This document shows positions 24,542 to 33,512 of a stretch of DNA of 64,000 nt, in pieces (position 1 is the stretch's first letter; each line of letters begins with the position of its first letter). Below the pieces are notes generated by a model. It saw only the letters and a program-made list of their open reading frames with translations. It ran no database searches and was not told the origin of the DNA. The position numbers and the translations under genes are program-made. The stretch comes from an uncultured Bacillota bacterium (GTDB lineage: Bacteria; Bacillota; Clostridia; Lachnospirales; CAG-274). The stretch spans positions 1 to 64,000 of the forward strand of contig CATZZP010000009.1 in assembly GCA_958426775.1 (NCBI GenBank), read 5' to 3'.

Positions 24542-25927
24542 TCAGCCTCTGCCTCCTACTGTCATATTTTTTACCCTTAGCATAGGCTGACCTACACATA
24601 CAGGTATACTTCCGCTTGCAGCACCGCACATACCCTCTGCAAGACTAAGGTTATCTCCCACCATATCTATGTTCATAAGCACCTCAGAGCCTTTGCCTAT
24701 AAGGGTTGCACCCCTTACAGGCTCACATATTTTACCGTTGCGTACAAGATAAGCCTCATTTACTGCAAAGTTAAACTCTCCTGAGGCAGGGTTTACCGAA
24801 CCTCCGCCCATATACTTTGCATACAGTCCGTATTGTGTATTTGCTATAATATCCTCAACCTTATCATTACCCTTATCAATATAGGTATTGGTCATTCTTG
24901 CAACGGGCATAAAGCGGTAGGACTGTCTTCTTGATGAGCCTGTAAGTCCGTAATTTACCCTTGCACCGTTAAAGCGGTCTGACATATAGCTTTTAAGTAC
25001 GCCCTTCTCAATAAGCACCTTTCTTTGAGCAGGTATGCCCTCATCATCAACATTAATTGAACCCCACTTTCCCTCTATTGTACCGTCGTCAACAGCAGTT
25101 ACCTTTGAGGATGCAATTTTTTCACCCAGTTTATCTGCAAATACAGAGGCATTTTTGCTTACTGCCGTAATCTCTAAGCCATGACCGCATGCCTCATGAA
25201 AAATTACACCACCAAAGCCGTTATCCATAATAACATCCATTTTGCCTGAAGGACACTCTTTAGCCTTAAGCATTGTATCTGCTGACCTTGCCGCTTCCCG
25301 TGCAAGCTCATTAAGGTTAATTGTGTCATAAAACTCGAAGCCCCTCATAGCTCCCGGTCCGAAATAGCCTGTCTGCTTTTCGCTTTCATTAGAGGCTACT
25401 GCACTTACGGCAGTCCTTGTTCTGACCCTTTTATCAGTTACCCAAAGTCCCTCTGAATTAATTATACACACATTCTGAACGGAGTCCGAATAGCTCATTT
25501 GAGTTTGGCTTATACTGTTACCGTAGCTAAAAGCAGCATCACTTGCCTCCTTAAGCATATCGGCAATAACCTTCTTCTTTACGGTTTCAGGCATAATAAC
25601 TGCCCTGCCTATTCCTCCGTAGCAATCCTTTTTATCAAAGCTTTTTACAACATAACGGCTGTTACCTTTAACAGCCTGTGCCGCTTCCTTAGCCATTTTT
25701 AAAAGATTATCCGATGCAGTGTCATTTGTATATACATAAATAGCCTTTTCACCGCATATAAGCCTTATGCCCAGACCATAATCCCTTCCTGACAAGGCTC
25801 TGTCAACCTTACCGTTTATGACAGATACGGAGTTTTTGACATTATCCTCCATAAATATCTCTGCAAAGCTTGCACCTGTTGACAAGGCTGTATCTAAAAT
25901 ATTGTAAGCTGTTCTTTTATCAAGCAT
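24542..25927 (-). CDS. tldD: Metalloprotease TldD
   Basis: A 461-residue catalytic subunit of the TldD/E protease. The zinc motif HEACGHGLE (HExxxH) is present mid-protein after GFGGVIFHE. The C-terminal ASGEFNFAVNEAYLVRNGKI and VGDNLSLAEGMCG blocks are also typical. ATG at 25927 follows GGAGGTG at good distance; the longer form to 25957 adds a stretch with no upstream ribosome binding site. It is the first gene of tldD-tldE and is divergent from the ferredoxin gene. No microcin-like precursor is visible next to it, so a general peptide-degrading role is more likely. Confidence 0.93.
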   Translation of the reverse strand: MLDKRTAYNILDTALSTGASFAEIFMEDNVKNSVSVINGKVDRALSGRDYGLGIRLICGEKAIYVYTNDTASDNLLKMAKEAAQAVKGNSRYVVKSFDKKDCYGGIGRAVIMPETVKKKVIADMLKEASDAAFSYGNSISQTQMSYSDSVQNVCIINSEGLWVTDKRVRTRTAVSAVASNESEKQTGYFGPGAMRGFEFYDTINLNELAREAARSADTMLKAKECPSGKMDVIMDNGFGGVIFHEACGHGLEITAVSKNASVFADKLGEKIASSKVTAVDDGTIEGKWGSINVDDEGIPAQRKVLIEKGVLKSYMSDRFNGARVNYGLTGSSRRQSYRFMPVARMTNTYIDKGNDKVEDIIANTQYGLYAKYMGGGSVNPASGEFNFAVNEAYLVRNGKICEPVRGATLIGKGSEVLMNIDMVGDNLSLAEGMCGAASGSIPVCVGQPMLRVKNMTVGGRG

Positions 25928-25976
25928 AATACACCTCCGAATATAAATTAAATTCATTATATCATATAATTTACAC

Positions 25977-26025
25977 TTGATAAATACTTAATTTTATTAT
26001 ATAATATAGCCATAGGTAAAACCTA
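25977..26025 (+). promoter_or_regulatory. Ferredoxin promoter with palindrome downstream
   Basis: TTGATA (25977-25982) and TATAAT (26000-26005) are separated by 17 nt, a near-consensus promoter. A small palindrome, TAGGT-AAA-ACCTA, at 26013-26025 covers the likely start site and could be an operator. Confidence 0.7.
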
Positions 26026-26050
26026 ATATTTTTTTATGGAGGTGCTTATT

Positions 26051-26221
26051 ATGGCATATACTATTACTGATGATTGTATTTCTTGCGGTGCATGTGCATC
26101 TGAATGTCCTGTTAGCTGTATTTCAGAGGGCGACGGTAAGTATGTTATCGATGCAGGCTCTTGCATAGATTGTGGTACTTGTGCAGGTACATGTCCTGTA
26201 GGAGCTCCTGTTCAGGAATAA
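26051..26221 (+). CDS. 2[4Fe-4S] ferredoxin
   Basis: A 56-residue clostridial-type ferredoxin with two CxxCxxCxxxCP motifs: CISCGACASECP and CIDCGTCAGTCP. Each binds one [4Fe-4S] cluster. It is the low-potential electron carrier expected to serve the hydrogenase at 54903-58941 and other redox enzymes. ATG at 26051 is preferred because GGAGGTG lies between it and the upstream in-frame ATG at 26036. It is monocistronic, with a strong promoter and a terminator at 26243-26270. Confidence 0.97.
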   Translation: MAYTITDDCISCGACASECPVSCISEGDGKYVIDAGSCIDCGTCAGTCPVGAPVQE

Positions 26222-26242
26222 TTTATGGGATTAAAACGCTTC

Positions 26243-26270
26243 AAAAAAGACCCTTTTCTGGGTCTTTTTT
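26243..26270. terminator. Bidirectional terminator after ferredoxin and amidase
   Basis: A perfect 11-bp stem (26243-26253 with 26260-26270) has A6 on the left arm and T6 on the right. It lies between convergent genes ending at 26221 and 26293. Confidence 0.92.
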
Positions 26271-26292
26271 GTTTTACACAGGTAATTTTTTC

Positions 26293-26826
26293 TTAAATCG
26301 GGGCAAACTCAAATATACCGTTTGCTATACCCTGTGCACAAAGCTGTCTGAAGCTTGCTGTAGCCAGCTTTTGTGCGTCCTGAGGGTTAGAAAGCAAGGC
26401 AAGCTCTACCAGTATTGCAGGCATATTTGTAAGGCGTAAAACAGCAAAGTTAGCCTGAAATGTACCGATATTATACAGACCTGTTTCCTCTGCAAGGGCA
26501 TTGTTTACGGTAATTGCAAAGTTCTGTGATGTAGTACCCTCTCTGTAGTAAAAGGTTTCACAGCCGGTGTATACAGGGTTTACATTTGAATTGCAGTGTA
26601 TACTAACAAAGTAATCGGCATTCCATTCATTAGCCATATTGGCTCTTTGGGCAAGGCTTACGGTTTCATCACCCGTTCTGGAAAAATTAACCGTATAGCC
26701 TGCCTGTTGTAAAAGTCTGCCCAACCTCAATGCCACATCAAGGTTTACCTCTGCCTCCACTACTCCGTTCACCCCTACCGCTCCCGGATTATTGCCGCCA
26801 TGTCCGGGGTCAATAAAAATTCTCAT
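26293..26826 (-). CDS. N-acetylmuramoyl-L-alanine amidase (Amidase_3)
   Basis: A 177-residue zinc amidase that cleaves the bond between MurNAc and the stem peptide. Zinc ligands His9 (DPGHGG), Glu24 and His77 (SIHCNS) are in place, as is the catalytic Glu141 in VELALLSN. The protein is only the catalytic domain. No signal peptide or cell-wall-binding repeat is visible, so it is either cytoplasmic, released by lysis like phage endolysins, or exported without a classical signal. It resembles sporulation amidases of the CwlD type but lacks their N-terminal export segment. GGGAGA precedes the ATG. Confidence 0.88.
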   Translation of the reverse strand: MRIFIDPGHGGNNPGAVGVNGVVEAEVNLDVALRLGRLLQQAGYTVNFSRTGDETVSLAQRANMANEWNADYFVSIHCNSNVNPVYTGCETFYYREGTTSQNFAITVNNALAEETGLYNIGTFQANFAVLRLTNMPAILVELALLSNPQDAQKLATASFRQLCAQGIANGIFEFAPI

Positions 26827-27096
26827 ATAAATTCTCCCATATAATATATCTAAACTATTATATGCACTTAAAGAAAAAATGCTAACCTATATTAAAATAA
26901 AATTAGAAAAAAGCCTCTAACTATCAGAAAAATGAAAAGAAAATTACATCAAAATTAAGGAATTATTAAACCTTTCTAAGAAGGAGATTGTTCACACCTT
27001 GTTAACATTTTATTCATAATACCCTTTTATAATCAACCTTGAAAACAAAACAAGGTAAGTAAAACAACCTTACAAATTGAACAGGAGGTTATCACT

Positions 27097-28542
27097 ATGA
27101 GTGAAAATGAAAATAAGTTTAATTTAGATACAGACGATAATTTTGAGAGCCTCAACAAGGACACCTTAACAGATAACGAGGATATGAATATTACAGATGA
27201 TATTTCCGCAGATAATGAACACTTTGTGGCTGACACTACAGACAGCCCTGAGCTTGATAATGAAGACTTTGAGGCTGACACTACAGACAGCCCTAAGCTT
27301 GATAACGATGAAATCATTGATGACACAGAGGGGCTTGAGTTTAACGCTGAAAAAGAGCCTGTTGCAGAAAAGCCTAAAAACCGTAACGCCTACAAGCGTA
27401 CAATAGCCTTAGGTCTTGCAGGTACAATTTTCTGCGGTGCTTCACTGGGTCTTTCCTTAGGTGTAGGTCTTAATATATCAAAAAACCTTTTTGTAAACGG
27501 TATAAGCAATTTTTCCTTTGCAGAGGATACCGACGAGGATGCAACAATTACAGCCTCACCTACAGGCTTAAACCTTAATGCCTCAGAGGACTCTGTTGCT
27601 ACACTTTTTGAAAATGTTAAGGACTCTGTTGTAAACATTTCAATTACGGTGCAAACCTCAAACTTCTTTCAGACCTATGAAAGCACCGGTTCAGGTTCAG
27701 GTATAATTTACTCACAGGATGATGAAAAGGTTTTTATTGTTACTAATAACCACGTTGTAGACGGTGCTTCAAGTGTTAAAATTTCTATTACAGGCTCTGA
27801 GCAGGTAAATGCAAGTCTTGTAGGTAAGGATGCCGGCTCTGATTTGGCAGTTATATCAGTCCTTAAAAGCGACCTTCAAGCAGCGGGCATCAGCTCCGTA
27901 ACTCCTGCCACCTTCGGCAACAGCGATAATTTAGAGGTAGGCGAGTTTGTAATTGCTATAGGTAACGCCTTAGGACAGGGTAAAACCGCTACCAGAGGTA
28001 TTATAAGTGCAGTAAACAAGGAAATCAATATTGACGGTAAGCAGCTTACCGTGCTTCAGACAGATGCAGCTATTAACCCCGGTAACAGCGGCGGTGCCCT
28101 TGTTAATACAGCAGGTGAGGTAATAGGCATTAACACAGCTAAGTTTTCAAGCTCAAGTGTTGAGGGTACAGGCTTTGCCATACCAACCTCTGTTGCAAAA
28201 AGCATAATTGATGAGCTTATGGAAAATGGTACTGTTGACAAGCCATACCTTGGTATACAGGTTTACACCATTGATGAACAGTTTAAGCGTATTTACAATA
28301 TAAGCTATAACGGTGTATTTGTAACAAACGTTGAGCAGAACAGCTCAGCTGAGCAGGCAGGCTTACAGGTAAGCGACATTATTACAGGCATAAACGGACA
28401 AACCATAACTACAGGTGATGAACTTTCCTCTGCTATAAGCAAGCTTAAATCAGGTGACAAAATAACTCTTTCAATTATAAGAAACGGCTACACACCAATG
28501 ACATTAACAGCAACCCTTGCTAATCAAAATGAGCAGTTTTGA
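27097..28542 (+). CDS. HtrA/DegP-like membrane-anchored serine protease with acidic N-terminus
   Basis: A 481-residue protease. Residues 1-100 are a strongly acidic cytoplasmic region containing a 15-residue tandem repeat (ADTTDSPELDNEDFE type; 45-bp DNA repeat from 27221). One transmembrane helix follows (about 102-125), then an extracytoplasmic trypsin-like domain with His219 (TNNHVV), Asp249 (GSDLAV) and Ser331 (GNSGGA), and a C-terminal PDZ domain (about 385-475). It degrades or refolds damaged exported proteins. GGAGG precedes the ATG. A second HtrA gene begins 28 nt after its stop, so the two form an operon. Confidence 0.95.
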   Translation: MSENENKFNLDTDDNFESLNKDTLTDNEDMNITDDISADNEHFVADTTDSPELDNEDFEADTTDSPKLDNDEIIDDTEGLEFNAEKEPVAEKPKNRNAYKRTIALGLAGTIFCGASLGLSLGVGLNISKNLFVNGISNFSFAEDTDEDATITASPTGLNLNASEDSVATLFENVKDSVVNISITVQTSNFFQTYESTGSGSGIIYSQDDEKVFIVTNNHVVDGASSVKISITGSEQVNASLVGKDAGSDLAVISVLKSDLQAAGISSVTPATFGNSDNLEVGEFVIAIGNALGQGKTATRGIISAVNKEINIDGKQLTVLQTDAAINPGNSGGALVNTAGEVIGINTAKFSSSSVEGTGFAIPTSVAKSIIDELMENGTVDKPYLGIQVYTIDEQFKRIYNISYNGVFVTNVEQNSSAEQAGLQVSDIITGINGQTITTGDELSSAISKLKSGDKITLSIIRNGYTPMTLTATLANQNEQF

Positions 28543-28570
28543 TTTTAATAAATAAAGGAGGATTACAGTT

Positions 28571-29785
28571 ATGAACAACGAATTTGATAACAATACACAT
28601 AAGGAAAAAAGCTTCGGCAAGCGTTTTGCCTTAATGGCAACAAAAACCATATGCTTTGGTCTTGTAGCAGGCTTTGTATTTGGCTTTTCCGTTCCCTTTG
28701 CAAGCGGATATTTAGCACCTAAAATTCAGGAAAAGTTTTCTAACAACAGTCAGGAGCTTACTGTTTCAACCTTAGGTGATACAGATATTACCTCATCAAA
28801 CAACCTTGAAACAGTTTCTATGGACGAGGCATCTGCAAACACTATTGAGGTTATTAAAAAGGTTAAGCCTTCTGTTGTGTGTATTACCTCGGTTTCACAG
28901 TCACAAAACATTTTTAACCAGGTTTATGAAACAGAGGGTTCAGGCTCAGGTATTATGTTCTATAAGGATGATACCAATGTTTATATAGCTACAAACAACC
29001 ATGTTATAAGCGGTGCAAGCAGTGTTAATATATCAATCAACGATTCTGACCAGCTTATCCCGGCTTCTCTTGTAGGTAAGGAGTCAAGCTCGGATTTAGC
29101 AGTTATCTCTGTTAAAATCTCAGATATAACAGCGGCAGGAATAAATAATATTCAGCTTGCTACCTTTGGTGACTCTGACAGCCTTCAGGTAGGCGAGTCC
29201 GTAATTGCAATCGGCAATGCCTTGGGTAACGGTAATACTGCAACGGCAGGTATAGTAAGTACGGTACAAAAGGATGTTAATATAGACGGTAAAAAGCTTT
29301 CGGTTATTCAGACAGATGCGGCTATTAACCCCGGTAACAGCGGCGGTGCCCTTGTAAACAGCAAGGGTCAGGTAATAGGCATTAACACAGCTAAAATTGC
29401 CCTTACAGATGTAGAGGGTATAGGCTACAGTATTGCCTCAAACGTGGCAAAGCCTATTATTGAACAGCTTATGAACAGCACCGACACACCAAGCCTTGGT
29501 GTATATATCACTACTATTACAGAGGACGTTGCAAGCCAGTACAACCTTCCTCAGGCAGGCGTGCTTATTCAGCAGGTAATAGAGGGTGGCAGTGCCTATA
29601 ACTCAGGTCTTAAGGCAGGGGATATAGTAACAGCTTACAACGGTACACCTATCTTTACCTCCGACCAGCTGATAAGTGCTGTTAAGGAATCCTCGGTAGG
29701 CGGTACGGCAACCCTTACGATAATAAGAGACGGTCAGACTAAAACAATAACCGTTAAGCTGACAAAATCTAATACCGCTTTCTGA
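28571..29785 (+). CDS. Second HtrA/DegP-like serine protease
   Basis: A 404-residue paralogue of the preceding gene with a short basic cytoplasmic N-terminus and one transmembrane helix (about 20-45). The protease domain carries His144 (TNNHVI), Asp175 (SSDLAV) and Ser257 (GNSGGA), followed by one PDZ domain (about 305-400). It lacks the long acidic N-terminal region of its partner. Around the active-site Ser the two genes share long identical DNA stretches, which suggests duplication or gene conversion. AAAGGAGG precedes the ATG. A terminator-like structure lies at 29881-29932. Confidence 0.95.
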   Translation: MNNEFDNNTHKEKSFGKRFALMATKTICFGLVAGFVFGFSVPFASGYLAPKIQEKFSNNSQELTVSTLGDTDITSSNNLETVSMDEASANTIEVIKKVKPSVVCITSVSQSQNIFNQVYETEGSGSGIMFYKDDTNVYIATNNHVISGASSVNISINDSDQLIPASLVGKESSSDLAVISVKISDITAAGINNIQLATFGDSDSLQVGESVIAIGNALGNGNTATAGIVSTVQKDVNIDGKKLSVIQTDAAINPGNSGGALVNSKGQVIGINTAKIALTDVEGIGYSIASNVAKPIIEQLMNSTDTPSLGVYITTITEDVASQYNLPQAGVLIQQVIEGGSAYNSGLKAGDIVTAYNGTPIFTSDQLISAVKESSVGGTATLTIIRDGQTKTITVKLTKSNTAF

Positions 29786-29880
29786 TAATCGGTAAATTTA
29801 TTCGAACAATCCCCAAAATATATAATATTTTTGTATATTTTGCATATAGAATTTAACATTTTATTGTGTTATTATAAATT

Positions 29881-29932
29881 AAGCTGATGTAGGCAATCAT
29901 ATTTTTAATATGGTGTTTTCATCAGCTTTTTT
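29881..29932 (+). terminator. Terminator after the htrA pair
   Basis: AAGCTGATG (29881-29889) pairs with CATCAGCTT (29920-29928) and a T run follows. The large loop contains a second small hairpin (CATATT/AATATG). Confidence 0.7.
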
Positions 29933-29964
29933 TCATATTAAAAAGGATAAATCGGAAGCAATTT

Positions 29965-31080
29965 ATGAAACAATTTAAAATAAGTCCAGTTATTTCTGTT
30001 ATAGATACCTGTAAGGAATTTGCAGAGAGCTTTAATATAAATGAAAATGATTTACTTGTAATAGGTGAACATACCTATAACGACTATTTCAAGGCACTTG
30101 ACACCAAGGCTAAGGTCGTGTATCTTCGCAACTACGGAAACGGAGAGCCAAGTGATGAAATGGTAGATAAAATGTATGCCGATGTTTCAAAAATAAACTA
30201 TAACAGAGTAATTGCCGTAGGCGGAGGCAGTATACTTGACGTAGCTAAGCTTTTTGTACTTAAAAATATCTCCCCCGCCCTTGATTTATTCGAGCGGAGA
30301 TTACCTATAGAGCGTGAAAAGGAACTTATACTTGTGCCAACCACCTGCGGCACAGGCAGCGAGGTTACAAATATATCTATTTTAGAGTTAAAAAACAGAC
30401 ATACAAAATTCGGTCTTGCAGTAGATGAGCTTTATGCAAATAATGCTGTGCTTATCCCTGAGCTTTTACAGTCCCTGCCTTTTAAGTTTTTTGCCGCAAG
30501 CTCCATAGACGCCTTTGTTCACGCTATAGAGTCCTATTTATCGCCTAAGGCTACGCCTTTTTCGGAAACCTTTTCCTTAAAGGCTATGGAAATGATTTTA
30601 ACAGGCTACAAGGCTATTGCAAAAAACGGTCCTGAGGCAAGGCTTCCTTATTTGGGGGACTATCTTACGGCAAGTGCCTTTGCAGGTATTGCTTTCGGTA
30701 ATGCAGGTACAGGTGCAGTACACGCTATGAGTTACCCCTTAGGAGGCATATATCATGTACCTCACGGCGAGGCTAACTATGCTATGTTTACAGGTGTATT
30801 CAAGACCTATCAGCAGCTTAATCCTACAGGCAAAATTGCAGGGCTTAACAAATTTCTTTCAGATATACTTGACTGTAATGAAGATGAGGTATACGAAAGT
30901 ATTGAGGTTTTATTCAATCATCTGATAGATAAAAAGCCTCTTCGTGAATACGGTGTCAGGGAGGATGAGCTTATGGACTTTACGGTTTCCGTTCTTGAAA
31001 AACAACAGCGGCTTATGGCAAACAACTACACTACACTTGACAAAGACACGGTTTACTCCATATACAAAAAGCTTTATTAA
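29965..31080 (+). CDS. Iron-containing alcohol dehydrogenase, probable 4-hydroxybutyrate dehydrogenase
   Basis: A 371-residue group III alcohol dehydrogenase. It has AVGGGSILDVAK (NAD binding), VPTTCGTGSEVTN, and the iron ligands in SSIDAFVHAIESY (Asp and His) and GAVHAMSYPLGGIYHVPHGEAN (His residues). From memory the whole sequence closely follows the 4-hydroxybutyrate dehydrogenase of Clostridium kluyveri, including VDKMYADV, RRHTK-like and QQRLMANNY segments, so reduction of succinate semialdehyde to 4-hydroxybutyrate is the likely reaction. No partner genes (succinyl-CoA reductase, CoA transferase) are nearby. The ribosome binding site is weak. A broken regulator gene follows directly. 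Confidence 0.85.
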   Translation: MKQFKISPVISVIDTCKEFAESFNINENDLLVIGEHTYNDYFKALDTKAKVVYLRNYGNGEPSDEMVDKMYADVSKINYNRVIAVGGGSILDVAKLFVLKNISPALDLFERRLPIEREKELILVPTTCGTGSEVTNISILELKNRHTKFGLAVDELYANNAVLIPELLQSLPFKFFAASSIDAFVHAIESYLSPKATPFSETFSLKAMEMILTGYKAIAKNGPEARLPYLGDYLTASAFAGIAFGNAGTGAVHAMSYPLGGIYHVPHGEANYAMFTGVFKTYQQLNPTGKIAGLNKFLSDILDCNEDEVYESIEVLFNHLIDKKPLREYGVREDELMDFTVSVLEKQQRLMANNYTTLDKDTVYSIYKKLY

Positions 31081-31153
31081 TAATTTTTATGCAAGGGTGC
31101 ATACATTCAGCTCAGGCTGTGTATGCCCCTTTTTCATTTCGGGAGGTGAAAAA

Positions 31154-32202
31154 ATGTACCGCATATCAACAATTACTGCCAATGAAAAAACTGTCGACAG
31201 TATTCTGCATTCCCCTTTATAGAAAACAAGGTCGGACTTTGAATATGTGGGAACTCTGACTGATGAAAGCAATACAATAGACTTTCTTAAAAATACCCGT
31301 ACCTCCATGGTATTTATTGACACTGACGGAAGAAGCCCTCTTGAAATGCCTGTTATTAAGCATATTAAGTGTGTGTTGCCCGAGGTTTATATTGTACTTT
31401 TAAGCAACGACAACAGCTGCAAAACCGTAAGAGAAGGCTTTATTTCAGGTATATTCGACTATATGGTTATACCCTTTACAAATTCCGATTTAGAAGATGT
31501 ATTATTACGACTTTACTCCCACTTAGGTGAAAAATATATCTTTGACACCTTGAACGAAGCTATTGAACCTATTATAGCTAATATTGAAACAGGCTGTAAG
31601 GATATAGCCCCCTATTGTAATAAGGCTGTAAGGAGCATTTACAAGGAATATTCTACTAATACTATTGCCGGGTTTATGGTTTCCGAAAAGGTAAAAACCT
31701 ATATTTATGATGAGATTTTAAGAAAAATTCCCTGGCTAAGACAATTTACCTTCAAGTATAACTTTATACACTCTACAGGTACTTTACTAAGGATGAAAAT
31801 ACGATTTGTGCAGAATGGTCAGAGCATTTTCAAGCTATCTGTGATACAGTAAAAAGATACTCCATGCTTAACAACTCGCTTATCAGCAATATAGGATATT
31901 ATGTAATAAACCATGTTGATGAGCATTTATCCCTTGAAACTGTTTCAAATGCTGTATTTTTAAACAAAAGCTATATAAGCCATATATTCAAAAAAATATC
32001 CGGCATCAGCTTTGTAAGCTTTATTACAAACGTTAAGATTGATAGGGCTTGTATACTGCTTACGGACCCTCACCTAAAGATATATGAAATTGCCGCAAGA
32101 ATAGGCTACAACAACCCTGAATATTTCAGCAGAGTCTTTAAGGCAGCTACAGGTATTACACCTAATCAATATCGCAATAAGTTTAAGATTAAGGAAACTT
32201 AA
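31154..32202 (+). pseudogene. Broken AraC-type regulator with degenerate receiver domain
   Basis: A GGGAGGTG ribosome binding site and ATG (31154) begin a frame that reads MYRISTITANEKTVDSILHSPL and meets an in-frame TAG at 31220-31222. The same frame then continues as a receiver-like domain (VFIDTDGRSPLEM; the usual Lys near the end is Ile in DYMVIPF). Between about 31759 and 31783 coding potential moves to the next frame (a one-base deletion or equivalent), continuing FTKDENTICAEW into a complete AraC-type HTH (SLETVS, YISHIFKK, EIAARIGYNNPEYFSRVFK). Two lesions make a full-length product unlikely. The HTH part alone could start at ATG 31864 (112 residues). It may once have regulated the adjacent dehydrogenase gene. 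Confidence 0.85.
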
Positions 32203-32274
32203 AAGGGACTGTCAAAATTTGAACTGGCCCCCAAAAGTCAGACTTTTTGGGTCACATCAATCAACAGTCCCTTT
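32202..32274. repeat. Nested palindrome between the pseudogene and thyX
   Basis: An 11-bp perfect outer stem (32202-32212 with 32264-32274) encloses an inner stem (32230-32239 with 32241-32251, one bulge). T-rich ends allow it to act as a terminator for thyX or the regulator remnant. The size and nested symmetry also fit the end of a decayed mobile element or a miniature inverted repeat. No target-site duplication is obvious. Confidence 0.7.
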
Positions 32275-32279
32275 AATTA

Positions 32280-32897
32280 TTATATATCTCCAAATAAAAC
32301 AGGTAATTTCTCCCGAAGCTCTTCAAGAAGAGCCTTACTTATTTCTCTTATCTGAGGATGAGCCGCAGGAGAGGTTCTTAACTTAAAGTAATGTCTCCAC
32401 TCACGCATATTCATAGTAACAACAATTTCTGTCTTAAGGCTGTTAGGCAATATGCTTCTTGCCTCCTCAGGCTTAGCACCTGCCTCAATCATCTTATTAT
32501 ATACACTTTCAATATATTCCATAGACTCAAGCCACATTTTATAATTATCGCTGTCCTCTGACCAGAAGCAGGGCTTAATAAAGGTAAGCTCATTACCGAA
32601 TTTATCCTGGCTGTAATTACAGTAACGGGTGCTTTCCTGGCTATAGCTTGCAATCCTATGCCTTACAAGCTCATGGGTAACACCCCTGTCACATATAAAC
32701 CTTACTGTAAGCTTTTCATGCTCTAATACTGACTCATGCCCACGCTTAATAATGTTGGCAATAAACTTTTCCGCAGTACCGTCTCCTATTTTGCCCTCAC
32801 TTTTATAGCAGGTACGTCCTGCCTTTTCAATAGTGAGCATTATCCTTTGCGGATTTATCTCATCCTCTATAATATAATAGGGTTTAATTATCTTCAT
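32280..32897 (-). CDS. thyX: FAD-dependent thymidylate synthase ThyX
   Basis: A 205-residue flavin-dependent enzyme making dTMP from dUMP with methylene-THF and NADPH. The ThyX signature RHRIASYSQESTRY (RHRxxSxxxxSxR) is intact. Upstream ESVLEH and downstream RSILPNSLKTEIVVTMNMREW blocks also match. It lies 2 nt after the recR stop on the same strand, so ybaB-recR-thyX probably form one unit. Confidence 0.96.
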   Translation of the reverse strand: MKIIKPYYIIEDEINPQRIMLTIEKAGRTCYKSEGKIGDGTAEKFIANIIKRGHESVLEHEKLTVRFICDRGVTHELVRHRIASYSQESTRYCNYSQDKFGNELTFIKPCFWSEDSDNYKMWLESMEYIESVYNKMIEAGAKPEEARSILPNSLKTEIVVTMNMREWRHYFKLRTSPAAHPQIREISKALLEELREKLPVLFGDI

Positions 32898-32899
32898 AT

Positions 32900-33496
32900 T
32901 TACATTTCCCTTCTGCCCTCTAAGGCTCTTGAGAGAGTAACCTCGTCAACATACTCTAAATCACTGCCTACAGGCACACCGTTTGCAATACGGCTGACCT
33001 TTATACCCAAAGGCTTAATTAAACGACAAAGGTACATTGCCGTAGTTTCACCCTCAACACTTGTGCCTGTTGCCAGAATAACCTCCTGAGTATTTTCATT
33101 AAGCCTTGCAAGTAATTCCTTAATACGCAAATCATCGGCAGTAATATCCTTCATGGGTGATATTGTACCGTGAAGGATATGATATAGCCCCTTAAACTCC
33201 TTTGTTTTTTCGTATGCCGCCATATCCCTTGGCTCCTCTACCACCATAATAAGGTCAGGATTACGCTTTGGATTTGCACACACCACACAAGGGTCACTGT
33301 CCGTAAGGTTACAGCAGATTGAGCAGTACCTTACATTCTCCTTAGCTTCAATTATACTGTTTGCAAGCTGAATAGCATTTTCTTTAGGCATATTAAGTAT
33401 ATGAAAGGCAAGCCGTTGAGCTGTCTTTCTCCCTACACCGGGTAATCTTGACAGCTCCTCAATCAGCTTTGTTACATAATTTCCGTAGTAATTCAT
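32900..33496 (-). CDS. recR: Recombination mediator RecR
   Basis: A 198-residue RecFOR-pathway protein. It has the N-terminal helix-hairpin-helix LPGVGRKTAQRLAFHIL, a Cys4 zinc finger (CSICCNLTDSDPCVVC), and a Toprim domain starting LIMVVEEPRDMAAYE. Its C-terminal ATGTSVEGETTAMYL and RIANGVPVGSDLEYVDEVTL blocks are typical. It is preceded by ybaB (the usual dnaX-ybaB-recR order, with dnaX absent here) and followed by thyX. Confidence 0.97.
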   Translation of the reverse strand: MNYYGNYVTKLIEELSRLPGVGRKTAQRLAFHILNMPKENAIQLANSIIEAKENVRYCSICCNLTDSDPCVVCANPKRNPDLIMVVEEPRDMAAYEKTKEFKGLYHILHGTISPMKDITADDLRIKELLARLNENTQEVILATGTSVEGETTAMYLCRLIKPLGIKVSRIANGVPVGSDLEYVDEVTLSRALEGRREM

Positions 33497-33512
33497 TAAA
33501 GTTCACTCCGTA

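Noticed and set aside
26293..26826. Amidase as evidence of a prophage
   Set aside because: No holin, terminase, capsid, integrase or other phage gene is nearby; the neighbours are housekeeping genes.
31220..31222. In-frame TAG in the AraC-type gene as a recoded (pyrrolysine) codon
   Set aside because: A second lesion (frame change) lies downstream in the same gene, and other genes in the window end normally, so simple gene decay is the better explanation.
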